DNA from: Castanea sativa
Lineage: Eukaryota > Streptophyta > Magnoliopsida > Fagales > Fagaceae
Direction of reading: 5' to 3'
Assembly: GCF_040712315.1 (NCBI RefSeq)
Contig: NC_134022.1
Location: 4,526,001-4,590,000 of the forward strand
Length of the DNA stretch: 64,000 bases
The notes beneath the pieces were generated by a model. That model had not been told where the DNA came from. It saw only the letters and a program-made list of their open reading frames with translations, and did no database searches. Positions 10,716-22,966 of this stretch are shown piece by piece. Positions within the stretch are counted from its first letter, which is position 1, and each line of letters opens with the position of its first letter. A program made the translations under genes and the position numbers.

Positions 10716-10907
10716 TGTTAACATATATAGTGTTGTGGGCTTTAGGCCCAACTAGTTTACTTGTTTAGCACTCTTACTTGTATAGCACTCTTACTTGTAC
10801 TACACTCATATTTACTTGTACTGCACTCATATGCCTCCTATATAAAGGCACTCATGTATATTCTTTCAATGAGAAATACAATACGATTCAATTCAGTATT
10901 TCTAACT
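10716..10907 (+). repeat. 3' LTR of the copia element
   Basis: 192 bp. I see no difference from the 5' LTR on reading both through. It is followed by the TAACT target duplication at 10908-10912. Confidence 0.95.
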
Positions 10908-10912
10908 TAACT

Positions 10913-11572
10913 CATATGACCACCTCCATTATTGAACATCTTGATTGTCGATTTTAAATTTCATTCTAATGCAACCATCATCTCCATGCAATGATATAAA
11001 CTACAGCTACCTCCTCATGTCTCTGTGTTTCATTACATACTCAACAATTTCAATAAAATGAGAAAGTTGTTTATGCCTTTTGAGGACAGAGGCCTCCACA
11101 GCTTCCCAAACTTTGGCCTCGAAGGATTAAGATCATAGGAAGTGCAGCACTAATTCTACTTCCTCCATGTAAACTTCCCACACTAGTTGAGATCTAATCT
11201 TTCTCATGTACAAAGACTCATTTGAGGGTTGTATATCCAATATAAGCCACCACTTAATCGATGTTGCAACTTTTCAAAATCTACGCCATAATTGGGTCTC
11301 TGATTCTTCAATGAGCTCTCCTCCTCTTTATCTCCCTGTATATCTTCCACTGGGAGATTGAAATCGCCCTTTACGTACAGAATAGATTCATGTCCGAATA
11401 TGGGTCCATATAAGCACATCACGGGATCATCCTCTTCAAAGATGGATACATGTTATGAGTATAGCTTCAAAAGGCAGAAAGATCGTGCGGACCAACTAAG
11501 TGTTCTTGCTCCTACTTTTCTGTATGATCAAATATTGGACCCATGCCTCCTTTGAGTTTGACAACACATTCT
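10913..11572 (-). mobile_element. L1-type LINE relic, 5' portion
   Basis: Minus-strand sequence continuing the relic at 6230-6491. Around 11330-11430 it reads LYGPIFGHESILYVKGDFNLPVE-like codons, reminiscent of the region just after the zinc knuckle of plant L1 ORF1 (a YGPWLRA-type motif), and an HKEC end of a knuckle-like motif may lie near 11565. The distance from this segment to the RNase H part is far too short for a full LINE, so the relic is internally deleted as well as split by the copia insertion. Family assignment of this part is weaker than for the RNase H part. Confidence 0.4.
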
Positions 11573-11575
11573 TTA

Positions 11576-11984
11576 TGGCATGTTTGGATGTTTAAAAAAG
11601 GAGGGAGAGTAGAGTAGAGGGAAGGGGAGTAATTCAATTACCTTGTTTGGGAGTTTTTTAAGGAAGGAGGGGGAGGGATTTGGAGGGGTTTCAACTACCT
11701 CCAACCCCCTCATTTTTAATTCTCCCAAATTGGAGAGATTTGGAGGGAGAGTAGAGCACATAAAATTATTTATAAAGTAAATTACCTAATTTACCCTTAT
11801 TATATTTATAAAATTATAATGTTAAAAACAAGGGGAAGGGCTAATTACTCCATTCCCCCTTACTAATTATAAAAACATCCAAACAAGGTGGAGGGTAATC
11901 ATTCTCCTCTACTCTCCTCCCCACTACTCCCCTCCCCTCTACTCCCCTCTACTCTCCTCCCTCTCTAAACTCCCAAACAGGCCA
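11576..11984. mobile_element. PIF/Harbinger (Tourist-like) MITE
   Basis: 409 bp flanked by the 3-bp duplication TTA (11573-11575 and 11985-11987). The termini are TGGCATGTTTGG and the complement of TGGCCTGTTTGG, extending into GGAGGGAGAGTAGAG-type purine-rich inverted repeats. It encodes no protein. TTA duplication plus a GTTTGG terminus is the signature of the Harbinger superfamily. Confidence 0.85.
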
Positions 11985-11987
11985 TTA

Positions 11988-13640
11988 GTGAAATAACCTT
12001 GTAGGTTGTCAGTTGTGAATTGTGATATCCACATTCTTTGGTGAAATAACCTAGTTCCCAACTCCAAAATTCTCCTAGCCTCCATAGTGCTCCTCATGGC
12101 ATACAAAGCATCTTACCCCATTTGACTTTGTGTGGCATAAAGAATAATTATAAAAAAAAATGCTTCTATTATTTGTCAACTATGACATAATGCTATATTT
12201 GAACATAAAACTAAGAATCTCTTTTGAAAACTAAAATTATTGGTTGGGGGCATCATTTTTATTAAGACTATTTCTGATATCACTCCTATAGTACACTAAT
12301 CACAACCTACCATGATCATCTCAATAGAGATAAAAATATTGTAAAATTTGTTGAGACTTTTTGTTTATAAATTTAAAAAATAAAAAATAAATGAAAATTG
12401 AAATTAATTTGAAGAATAAAAGAGAAAAAGGAGTGTCCATAGTACATCCAGAATTAATTAAGCCAGACTCTAGCCTAACAAATTGTGAAATGTAGCCCAA
12501 TAAGAGAACAAATGAAAATGAGATACAGCCAGGCCCAACTTCAGGGTTTAGATACTTAGTGAATTCTTGAATCCGATCACCATGCCACTGCCAAATATCC
12601 CAATCAGTCCCATTCCTCATCAAATTGTAAAATATATATACAATCAGTGTATGAAATGAAATTTGTGATTGTGGGGGGCACCACATATCATTTGTACACC
12701 GCTCGTTTAATGTTTTACAAATGAATGGTGTCACAACTCACAACAATAATTATTGGTGGGATTTCCACAAAACGCATATATACACCTAACCATTCAAAAT
12801 TTCAAACACACAACAAGGGAGGTCACCAAATCTTCAACTAGGAATTGCTTCGCAACTATCTCACCTAGCTCATTTTGTCTTTTACTTTCTTAAGAAAGAA
12901 AGCCCTCATCATTCTAAATGCTTCTCACCTTATATTTTCTCATGCTCACCAATATCTCAACTTGGACAGGTCCAAGTAAATCCTGCACCCCTTATTTGTG
13001 ACAATTCGGGGTAAATGATTGGGACCCTCCAGCATTAATTGATGGAACCAACACTGTAACTATGACATGCTTAATTAAGTAAAGTAATTAATCGATTTTT
13101 TGGTTAGAGTGTAACTTCTTTATTGATGCATATGCCATTGACAACATATAGGGGCAGCAATAATGGAACACCTGAATTATTTCAGTCCTTAAGTAGTGCT
13201 GGCTTCCAAGGGTTGATTGCTGGTTGCTTTCTTTAATTATTGCTAAGGTCCAAGTTAATGATCACTATCCCAACTTTCTCACAAAGGGAGATTACGAGAG
13301 CATTGTATAATGACTGCCTAACCTACATTCGGCCCAAAAAAGAAAAAGTGTTACATTGTAATATAATGAATTTCCCAAATATAATATGTTTAATGCTAAT
13401 GAGTTGTCCTTTTTTTTGGAATATATCCTTAGTGGACCATGGACGTAATCATTTGCATCATATAGGTAATCCATCATTTTCAGTGATGATGATGTTGAAG
13501 TATTTTCACTTATCTTAACGTAGAACAAGTTTTGCTTTCCTCTAGTAGGAAGTTGGTGATATTTTATAATTTATATTTTTGTTTAGATGGTATGTACTAT
13601 TTGTTTATTTTTATTATTTCATCTGAATTCATAACATAAA
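11988..13640. other. Intergenic, no gene recognised
   Basis: The longest open frame is a 137-codon minus-strand frame (12321-12734) that looks like nothing I know and ends in a low-complexity Phe/Ile-rich tail; I do not call it a gene. The rest is AT-rich with no terminal repeats seen. Confidence 0.4.
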
Positions 13641-15098
13641 GGATTTTTTTTTTTTTTTTGTTGCGAAAATACTTAAAAGAGTTATACAAAATGGGTGTAA
13701 CCACCCTAGTCGAAATAAGCTAGAGGGAATAGAAAGGTTGTGTCTATTTTAGCTTATAAAATGTCTAATTATTTTTACCAATAGCTTACATATAGCTAAT
13801 TAGAGCCTTACTTTTTACATTTTTTTAAGTAAGAATATACTTTTACACTATGTATGTATTTTTTTAAACAAAGCAAGTCAATAAAAATAAACTTATGTAT
13901 TCTATAAATTATAAAAATAAAATAAAATAACTCATCTAGATGGCATATTCGTTGATCACAATCACAACTGCATTATCTAAAAAGAAAAAGAAAAAAAAGG
14001 AAAGTGTTATAAATTCATCGATTTGTATTGAAATGTTGGCATCCTCCCAAACCCAACTATACCGATCGATGTCTTCCTAGATATTTTCTTAAAATCAAGG
14101 CCGATTGTTTAAGAGTTGTTGAAAACGTATGTGAATTTGGGTAATAGAAGAGGGATGCTCATGCATAGTGCAGATTGACTATGATCATGATATTTTTATA
14201 GGATATAATTATGCTTATCAAAAAAAGGAGGGGGGGGGGGGGGGGAATTATTAGTACTCACGGAGCACGGAGAAATTGTGTTTCTTCCTCTCACGTTCAT
14301 GATAGAGATCACTATAAATTTAATAAGTAAACTCTACCGTAAACGTGAGAAGAAGGAGGAGCACCGTTCTTTAATTTTGCATGACAAGCTTGCAAAGACT
14401 TTACACTAAAAAGCAACCAAATGACTTCTTTGAATATCATATATTTAAATTAATCTTTTAAATTTATCTATAAAATGGTTATATTTTTATTTATATCTTT
14501 TACGAAACAAATATTTATAGTCACCATTATAGAATACTTTAAAGTATAAAACTAAATCTCAACTTTTAACACTAGGCACCTAAACATAAATTGAAAACAA
14601 CTAACATGGAAAAAAATTCATCTACATTACATTACATTTTTTTATGTAAATTAAAATTATTTATAATTAATTAAATATTTGATACTTATATTAATTAATT
14701 TTTTATTTTAATCTTGTTTCTCATGAAAAAAGTTCTAACTTTGCTATCATATACATCTATGTTTATTCTATACACATCAAATTTTGTATCAAATGATAGC
14801 TAATTGCTATTGAAGCAATTTTGTTAAATGTGTGTGTCTTGAAATTGATTCAAGAGATCCCCACAGGAAAAAAGTAAGAATACAAAAAAATAAAAAGGGA
14901 ATGAAAGCGAAAAATGATAAAAGAAATGGAAAGTTTGGTAGGAATGATGGGGTTTGGCAGTTGGAAAGGAGGAAGAAACTATCAAAGACCAACAGAACAC
15001 CAAACAGTGTTATAATTAGATGCATGTAGTGAAGTCACATCGATCACTTAAATTTGATGATTACGGTGGGATTGGCTGGCTGCGGCTATTTATATTTA

Positions 15099-15261
15099 GG
15101 GTTTGTTAACGTGTGTTCTTATAGCACATATTAAACTATTTATTTATGATAAAAATTTTTTGAGAATTAAAAAAGCTGTCAATACTTTTTTAATTCCCGA
15201 TAAATCTTTTTCAAAAATAAATAATTATTGTGTGTCTTTAGGGCACACATTAACAAAATCC
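15099..15261. mobile_element. Harbinger-type MITE present only in copy A
   Basis: 163 bp with TTA duplications at 15096-15098 and 15262-15264. Termini are GGGTTTGTTAACGTGTGT and the complement of GGATTTTGTTAATGTGTG. The corresponding place in copy B (about 19390) is an empty site, which confirms the boundaries and shows insertion after the duplication, or loss from copy B. Confidence 0.85.
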
Positions 15262-15423
15262 TTATATTTTATATACGTTGTTGGATTCAATTTATTAGTA
15301 ATTTTTTGGAGGAGTTATGTTTCTCATCTAGTAGCACAATTTTTGTCACAATTCACCGTATTATTACTCTTATTAAGTATAGTCACTCAAGGCAAGGGTG
15401 ACCATTGTGTACCTCTATGTCTA

Positions 15424-16313
15424 GTGGCAGAGCCACATGAGGACCGGAGGGGGCCTTGGCCCTTTCATAATTTTTTTTTTAAAAATAGTGTGTTTCGTTT
15501 GTCACTATTGTGTCTTGTTCGTCAACCATGGTTGTTTCTTCTTGATCGGCCTTTATTGTGTTTTCTTGGTCGACCACTATTAACTGTAGATCATCGTCTT
15601 CGGGATCTGCTAATGCTGCTACTTCTTCTTTTTCTTTTATCAAACTTTAACTTTATAAACTTTTGTTTCAAAACATTGTCTTGGATCCACTACCTTTGAA
15701 TGACATTTCTTACCTTTTTTTATGTCACTTTGCTCTTTTTATTTGCTTGTGTCAGCCAGATAAGATGAGGAAGTCATAGGTGTAAATAATTACTAAGTGT
15801 AAAGAGTTGTTTTTAGTACAATTTTTACTTTTTAACTCATCTTTTATGGTTCTAGTCTTCTAGAGTGTACACCAGTGTAACATTTTCTTCTTTAATTCAT
15901 GTTTATTTTGGTGAAGTTTTTAAACTATATCCATTGTTATTTTATTGGTTAGATTAATGAGTTAATGTATGCAGTTTTTAAAAAAAAAAAAAAATATGAT
16001 TAAGATAGTATGAAGAACAGAAGAAGTAATTAAGGGTTTATTCACATTAAAAAAAAAGTAATGAAAGGGTTATATTTTAAAAAACTCTTAATAATTTATT
16101 ATGATTTTCAAATTGAATATATATATAACAGTAATTTCGAAACGGTACAACGGTATTAACCAATACCGAAGTACAACGTTCCTTTAACTAAACCAAAACA
16201 GTCTCCAAAATGAAATTGACTCCCTTGATTATACGTTGCTATTTTAGATTTAATACACACAAAAAAAAATTACATATGCACCTCCAAAGATAAATTCCTG
16301 ACTTCGATGGTAC
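15424..16313. mobile_element. Insertion of about 890 bp present only in copy A
   Basis: Copy B runs continuously from its GTACCTCCATGTCC to the ATTGAATAGCATAG sequence. In copy A the same point is interrupted by about 890 bp that starts GTGGCAGAGCCACATGAGG, resembling the start of hAT-like elements with GGCGGAGC-type termini. A possible flanking duplication is ATGTCTA (left, about 15417-15423) and ATGTCTA (right, about 16317-16323). I saw no convincing terminal inverted repeat, so the class is open. Confidence 0.55.
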
Positions 16314-17500
16314 CCATGTCTACGGTTGAATAGCATAGAATACAAGGAGAATTGGTAATGTCACTAGCTTTTTGGTTTTCAACTCTCGCATTGAGTAGCA
16401 TCTATTCCTGTTTAGGGAATATTATTGGGTAGTCCTACCCGCTAGCGATAAGGAGGGAGTATAGGCCCGGACATCTGATAAAAGGCATACAAGGGTGATT
16501 CATCTCTTTGTGAAATAGAGGGAGTATAATTCTGGACTACCTATTGTTTAGGGCTCATCGATGTCTTTGGTCAGCTATGGCTCACTGCCCAACGAGTAAA
16601 ATGTTATAATAGGTCATGTACACCGGGAAGAGAAGCCACCTTGGGACATGCTCTTCTTCCTATCTTTTTGTTCATAAAAAAAAATTCAATAACACAATTA
16701 AAAATAATAAATTCAGTAGTCTCAAAAGTCTTAGACCAAGATGTAATTATCTTTCTATAGTGTATATATTGGTATATTGTATCACCCCAGGTATAATGTA
16801 TTACTCTTGTATTTATATACTTACAGACCCAAGTATTTGTGAACTTCTTTACGTATTATTTAGTGTTACATATAAAGGTAACCCTTGTATAGTTATTTAC
16901 ACAATTCAATATACAGTCTTATTATAGAGAATGAGTGACTCATACTTACCAAAATCATCCCAAAAAGCTTCTGCACGAGCCTCCACCCTCTGATAGAAGT
17001 TTATGCCACTAAATCAATACATTCACCCACCTACACATGTATAAACACCTTATTTTTTAATTTCTTTGGCTAGGCTTTAAATCATTCATAAACCCATCTA
17101 GCGATATTGTCGTTGGGGACGAGGTTTGAGTCGTAAAGGGTACAAAATGAAGTGTCTACAGATACTTCTAGACTTTGATGTGGGAGTCTAGTGCTCAAGC
17201 ATCTCGTCGGCCTTACCTTATTGCTTGGGTTTGAGTCATGCATGACACATTAAAACTAGGATTGGCAAAGCCATCTAGTACAGGGGTTTAACTGATTGTT
17301 ACAATAGAAAGTGTCCTACTCTCACAATTCCACCTTTTTTATTCAGAAAAAAAAGTGTTATATATACATCCCTCACCCTTGTTGCATGATCATCCACCTC
17401 ATGAATGCTTGTTTGACGTACCTCATGAATAGAGTAACCTCAAGGTATTCGGCATTGCCTACTTTGTTTAACCTCAGCCCCATGAATGCACTAAATTTCA

Positions 17501-17957
17501 GCCACGTTCACAATTATGTTGCTTAATTCCTTGACTATTACACTAAATAAAAGGGTTATAGATGTGCTGATCTGATTGCAAAAAAAGATTTAGATCTCCC
17601 ACCATGTCATATTTTGGGAACATAAAGTGTCGCACGAATTATCTGTTTTCGTCAACTGTGTCTCCCCTACAACACATGTTATATTTTGGGAACACAAAAT
17701 GTCCCACAAAAGTGTACATTTCACAAGGCAATTCTCACAAAAAGGCAATGACTCACAATTGAGAATGAGATTATTGGATATACATGTGTGAGTAAATTTT
17801 CACATTGAATAATAATGAGAATACTGAGAGGTTGGGCCCAATCTTATATTAACTACATAACTAATCTCTCTAAGTTTTTATCTCTCCAACAAGTGGTATA
17901 AGAGGACTTGGTGATAGCATCTTTGGGAAGCTCCAATTGAATAATTCATATAGGTGT
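17501..17957. repeat. LTR-like fragment between the two duplication copies
   Basis: Contains TATTGGATATACATGTGTG and, near 17890, CTCCAACAAGTGGTATAAGAG, which resembles the end of a copia LTR followed by a degenerate primer-binding site. Related sequence occurs near 25560-25620, and in reverse orientation near 21330-21420. Too degraded to bound. Confidence 0.35.
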
Positions 17958-20900
17958 TTTTATTTTTATTTTTTTTTGCGAAAATACTTAAAAAGAGTTA
18001 TACAAAATGGGTGTAACCCTAGTTGAAATAAGCTAGAGGGAATAGAAAGGGTGTGTCTATTTTAGCTTATAAAATGTCTAATTATTTTTAACAATAGCTT
18101 ACATATAGCTAATTAGCCTTAATTTTTACATTTTTTTAAAAGTAGGAATATACTTTTACTATATGTATGTATTTTTTAAACAAAGCAAGTCAATAAAAAT
18201 AAACTCATGTATTCTATAAATTATAGAAATAAATAAAAAAAATAAAAAAACTTATCGAGAAATATTATAAAGAGGCATATTTGTTGATCACAATCACAAC
18301 TACATTATCTAAGAAGTAAAAGAAAAAAGGAAAGTGTTGTAAATTCATCGATTTGTATTGAAATGTTGGCATCCTCCCAAACCCAATTATACCAATTGAT
18401 GTCTTCCTAGATCTTTCTTAAAATTAAGGCCAAGTGTTTAAATGTTGGCATCCTCTCAAACCCAATTATACCAATTGATGTCTTTCTAGATATTTCTTAA
18501 AATTAAGGCAGAGTGTTTAAGGGCTGTTGAAAACGTACGTGAATTTGGGTAATAGAAGAGGGATGCTCATGCATAGCAGATTGACTATGATGATGATACT
18601 GATAGGGTATAATTATGCTTTAAAAAAAAAAAGAGGGGAGAAAATTTTTAGTGTTCATAGAGTATGGAGAAATTGTATTTCTTCTTTCCATATTTATGAT
18701 AGGGTCTACCATGAATTTAATGAATAAACTCTACTATGAATATGAAATGAATAAACACTATTATCTAATTTAGCATGGCAGGCTTGCAAAGACTTCACAC
18801 TAAAAAACAATCAAATAACTTCTTTGAATATCATATATTTAAATTAATCTTTTCAATTTATCTATAAAATGGTTATATTTTTATTTATATCTTTTAAGAA
18901 ACATATATTTATAGTCACCAATCCTAAACATAAATTGAAAACAACTAACATGGAAAAAAAATTAATTTTCATTTACATTACATTACATTTTTTATGTAAA
19001 TTAAAATTACTTTTAATTAATTAATTAAATATTTGATACTTATATTAATTAATTTTTTATTTTAATCTTGTTTCTCATGAAAAAAAGTTCTAACTTTGCT
19101 ATCAAATAATAGCTAATTACTTTTGAAGCAATTTTACTGTGAAATGTGTGTCTTGAAATTGATTCAAGAGATCCCCACGAGAAAAAAAAAAGTAAGAATA
19201 AAAAAAAAGGGAATGAAAGCGAAAAATGATGAAAGAAATGGAAAGTTTGGTAGGAATGATGGGGTTTGGAAGTTATAAAGGAGGAAGAAGCTAATAAACA
19301 CAACAGTACAAAGTGTTATCATTAGATGCATGTAGTGAAGTCACATCAATTACATATTATGAGTACGACGGGATTGGCTGGCTGCGGCTTTTTTATATAT
19401 GTTGCTAAATTCAATTTACACGTAATTTTTTGGAGACTAAAAGCTGAGTCTCATCAGCCTTAATTTTGTAGTGCATGACGCGTGTTCGGAGCTGATTCTG
19501 GCAAAGAAGCTTCTTTCTCATCTTAATTGGTTGTTTACCGAGTGTAGTAACGTTATTGACATGTTGAAATGACCAATTTTGTACCACAATTCGTTATGTG
19601 TTGAGTTGTGACTAGTGAATATGTTATGGTAAGTTATTTGGGGACACAGTTTTATCATTTTTATTACTCAAAATTTGTCACGTGACAAGTTATGACACAA
19701 AATTATATATTTTTATGTGTCAATAATATTAGTCTTACGAGGTATAGTCACTCGAGGCAAGGGGACCATTGCGTACCTCCATGTCCATGTCTATGATTGA
19801 ATAGCATAGAATAAAAGAAAGATACAAGGAGAATGGGTGATGTCACTGGCTAGCTTTTTGGGTTTCAACTCCTACATTGAGTAGCATCCATACTTATTTA
19901 GGGAATATTATTGGGTAGTCCCACCCCTCTGCAACAAGGAGGAAACATCTAGTAACAGCTCTACTGGGGGAGAAATTATACACTTTTCATAATAGATCAC
20001 GCCACTTATTTATCATTTTAGTAAAAAAAATTTATTTTTGTAAAATTGTTAAGTTAGTATTAAGTTTTTATTTAAAACTCTATAATTTTAAATAAGTAGG
20101 AGTTTTTTATTAAAACGGTAGATCATATCACTTGTTCACTGTAAAAAACCTTATAATTTTTCATAACAGCCCCATATTTAGTGCTCATCGCGGTCTTTGG
20201 TCCGCTATGGTTCAATGCCCAGGGAGTAAAATGTTATATAACTGGTCATGTACACCAAATAGAAAGCAACCTTGGGACACGCTCTTCTTCCTATTTTTTT
20301 ATTCATAAAAAAAAAAAATCATTAACACTATTAAAAATAATAAAATCAGTAGTCTCATAAGTCTTAGACCAAGATGTAACTATCTTTTTTTAGTGTAATG
20401 GTATATTGTATCACCCCAGGTATAGTGTATTACTCTTGTATTTATATACTTCCGTACCCAAGTATTTGTGAACTTTTTTATGTATTATTTAGTGTTATGA
20501 ATAAGGGTAACACTTGTATAGTTATTTACACAATTCAATATACGACTTATTAGTTCTTCAGTTTTTTTTATGGTATCAAAGTCTAGGAAGGAGTATTATC
20601 TTCCTTTTATTTTTGATTTCTCGTCATGTCAAGTGTCAGCCCTGATGGTGTCATGTTGCCATTTAAGCACTTGCGCTATCAAATCCAAGTCATTCGTGCA
20701 TCGATTTGAAATTGAGTTAACAGAGAAGTGACTCATACGTACCAAAATCATCCCAAAAAGCTTTTGCACGAGCTTCCATCCTCTGATAGAAGTTTATGCC
20801 ACTAGATCAATACATTCACCCGCCTACACATGTATTAACCCCCTATTTTGCAACTTCCCTTGACTAGGCCTAGATCATTCCTAATTCTTCTAGTGATATC

Positions 20901-21305
20901 CTGGTTGGAGAATAAGGTTCAAGTCGTAAAAAGAATAAAATGAGGTATTTGTAGATATCCCTAGACCTTGAGATGAGAGTTTAGTAGTCAAGTATCTCAT
21001 CAGCCTCACCTTATTGCTTGGGTTTAAGTCGTGCATGACACATTATATACTAGGGTTAGCAGGGTCACTACCACAGAGGTTTAACTTGTCACAATAAAAA
21101 GTGCCCTGCTCCCACGATTCCACCTATTTCATTCAGTAAAAAAAAAATAGGGAATGAGTATACACAAACACACACACAAAAACCCTCCACCCTTGTTGCA
21201 TGATCAAACACCTAATCAATGCTTGTTTGATGTACCTCATGAATAGATTAACCTCAAGGTTTTAGGCATTGCCTACTTTGTTTAACTTTAGCCTCATCAA
21301 TGCAC
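17958..21305. repeat. Tandem segmental duplication, copy B
   Basis: Second copy of the block at 13641-17500, offset by about 4.3 kb. It has an internal 79-bp tandem duplication (starting at 18361 and 18440) that copy A lacks. It also has a foldback-like insertion around 19550-19735, extra sequence around 19985-20170, and a stretch at about 20545-20725 containing a TGGTATCAAAGTCT primer-binding-like site after LTR-like sequence. No gene recognised. Confidence 0.88.
18361..18518. repeat. 79-bp tandem duplication inside copy B
   Basis: Two adjacent units begin AAATGTTGGCATCCTC at 18361 and 18440 and differ at a few positions. Copy A has one unit, so the duplication arose in copy B. Confidence 0.85.
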
Positions 21306-22340
21306 TAATTTTTTCTTTTTAGTCTTATGAGTTTAGGTCCAACCATGTTATATTGATCACTCATTTTTTCATTATTATTTAATGTAGGATTTCATTTATA
21401 CATGTATATCTAACAATCTCCCTCTCACATGTAAATCATTGCTTCTCTATGTGGACTTTGAGACCTCTTTGTGGTTCGCGAACAAATCCTACTATATATC
21501 TCCCCCTTATCGATGAGCTTTTTACTTTACTAAAGCGTCATCTATGAGTCTCTTGTACACCATCTATGGAAAATTTGTGTCAACCTAGCACACTCATCCA
21601 TAGGAACCTAGCTCACACTTTCATGTCTATTGGAACCTTGTGTTACACCTTTCTTTTTTTTTTCTTTTTCTTTTTTTTTATCTTGCACCATTAACAATAC
21701 TGCTTAGTTAAGCCTTTTTCCAAAATCGTTTGTGTGGGTGTTATGATCTTTCCTTGTCCCTGCTTCAACTGCAAAAAGAACTTTACCCATTGTCACCTTT
21801 GTCATACACCATCATGGGCTCTAATATCAGTTGTTGAGGACCATGTTAACATTGCCACTTTGTCGTTGACTACCTGACTCAAATACTAGTTGTTAAGGAA
21901 TAATGGAGATAACACATTGGGGAGACTCTAATTGAATATTTAATATAACATGTAAGGCATGAAATAACCCAAATGTTCAAGCTCAGGGTTTGGGCCTAAC
22001 TATGAGTGTGTTTGGCATCAACTTTTGGTATTAGTTTTTATGTACATCTTTTTAGTATTCAAAGTGGGCGAGATTTCACTCACACATATATACATAACAC
22101 TGTGAAGTGCTCCTGTCTCATGTGTCATCAGTCAATATCAACAATTACCCTAGGACTTGGTCCAATTGGAGTGTGGAAATACATAGAGACTCTAATAGCC
22201 TCTACAATGACAAGGTGTTCCAAAGCTCATAAGATCATGTGGAGGAAGTTTATAAAGCAAGAAAAGAGATTTGGGTAGTGGATATTATAGTAAAACTTGT
22301 GATATATAATCAAGCTATTTTCAGTGCATTCTAGATTTAA
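21306..22340. other. Intergenic with LTR-like remnants
   Basis: Includes a reverse-oriented LTR-like fragment (about 21330-21420) related to 17760-17890, and GGGGAGACTCTAATTGAATA (about 21918), a motif shared with 17932 and with the TPS intron near 35284 and 35403. No gene seen. Confidence 0.4.
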
Positions 22341-22346
22341 AACTAA

Positions 22347-22670
22347 TGGTTTGTTTGGTTGGATGAAAAATAGTTTTTCATTGTTTGGTTTTATGGAAAA
22401 AGGGGGATGGGCGGAGCTTTTAATCTGGGTCCACCAAAAACCATCCTCCTAAATTGGGAGGAAAAGTGGAGAGAATAATTTTTTACTTTAAATTTATTAT
22501 TTTACCCAATCTTTTCTATCGTTTTCTTATGTTAAGGGTATAGTAATAAATTTATTTAAATCAAATTTTCTATTCTTCAACTTCTCTATCCTCTTTACCA
22601 AACACTTATTAGGAAAATGTTGAACATTTTCTATCTTCTCATTTTTACATTCTCCCAAGCAAACAGAACC
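22347..22670. mobile_element. Tourist-like MITE, diverged
   Basis: Starts TGGTTTGTTTGGTTGG and ends with the complement of GGTTCTGTTTGCTTGG, preceded by TAA and followed by TAG, a decayed 3-bp duplication. The interior is AT-rich and has no coding capacity. The left terminus resembles the element that starts at 63838. Confidence 0.6.
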
Positions 22671-22800
22671 TAGGGGTTTCAAATATGTCATATTATGCAG
22701 TAGTTTTAGTTTTTTGTCATATATTAATTGGTACTAATTTTAGCAATTTTATTCAATGAAATTACATTTAACCCCCCTTAACAATGTCATCAATTCTTTT

Positions 22801-22966
22801 AAGAGTAATGTTATAGTCACACACTTTTTTACAACATTTTTACAAACTATTAAGGTAGTAAATTCTTATTGATTTGCATACTTATATCACTTTTGACTTA
22901 TCAATAACCACTCATCACATTAGTAATTTATAAAAAATTTGTAGTTTTAGCATTTTTCACCTTTTA
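22801..22966. mobile_element. Foldback MITE-like repeat
   Basis: GAGTAATGTTATAGTCAC at the left and a complementary TTGTAGTTTTAGCATTTTTC end flank AT-rich sequence. Similar in form to the better-preserved element at 46936-47081; boundaries are approximate. Confidence 0.35.

Larger units (their letters stand above)
6497..10907 (+). mobile_element. Ty1/copia LTR retrotransposon, complete but defective
   Basis: A 4411-bp element on the plus strand: 5' LTR 6497-6688, primer-binding site 6689-6701, leader, gag remnant, pol, polypurine tract 10701-10715, 3' LTR 10716-10907, and a TAACT target duplication on both sides. Domain order protease, integrase, reverse transcriptase, RNase H defines Ty1/copia; the protein resembles the RE1-type lineage. 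Most of gag is missing, leaving only the CCHC knuckle. Pol carries three single-base frameshifts and two substitutions at catalytic motifs. The LTRs look identical by eye, which implies recent insertion. It landed in an older LINE relic. It probably cannot move on its own and would need proteins from an intact relative. Confidence 0.96.
13641..17500. repeat. Tandem segmental duplication, copy A
   Basis: Collinear with copy B at 17958-21305, starting at TGCGAAAATACTTAAAA and ending near a GCCTACTTTGTTTAAC stretch. Landmarks shared in order include the ACAAAATGGGTGTAACC block, the CATCGATTTGTATTGAAATG block, GATTCAAGAGATCCCCAC, TGGCTGGCTGCGGCT, TATTATTGGGTAGTCC and GAACTTCTTTACG-type sequence. 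Copy A has a Harbinger MITE at 15099-15261 and an insertion of about 890 bp (about 15424-16313) that copy B lacks. Divergence is moderate, with many small indels. No gene was recognised in either copy. Confidence 0.88.

Noticed and set aside
12321..12734. 137-codon minus-strand frame
   Set aside because: No recognisable motif; the C-terminal half is a Phe/Ile/Lys-rich run typical of AT-rich noncoding DNA.
15103..15699. 198-codon open frame
   Set aside because: Runs through a bounded MITE and into a second insertion; not a gene.
18361..18518. CRISPR-like direct repeats
   Set aside because: Two adjacent 79-bp units without spacers, in plant nuclear DNA; a simple tandem duplication.
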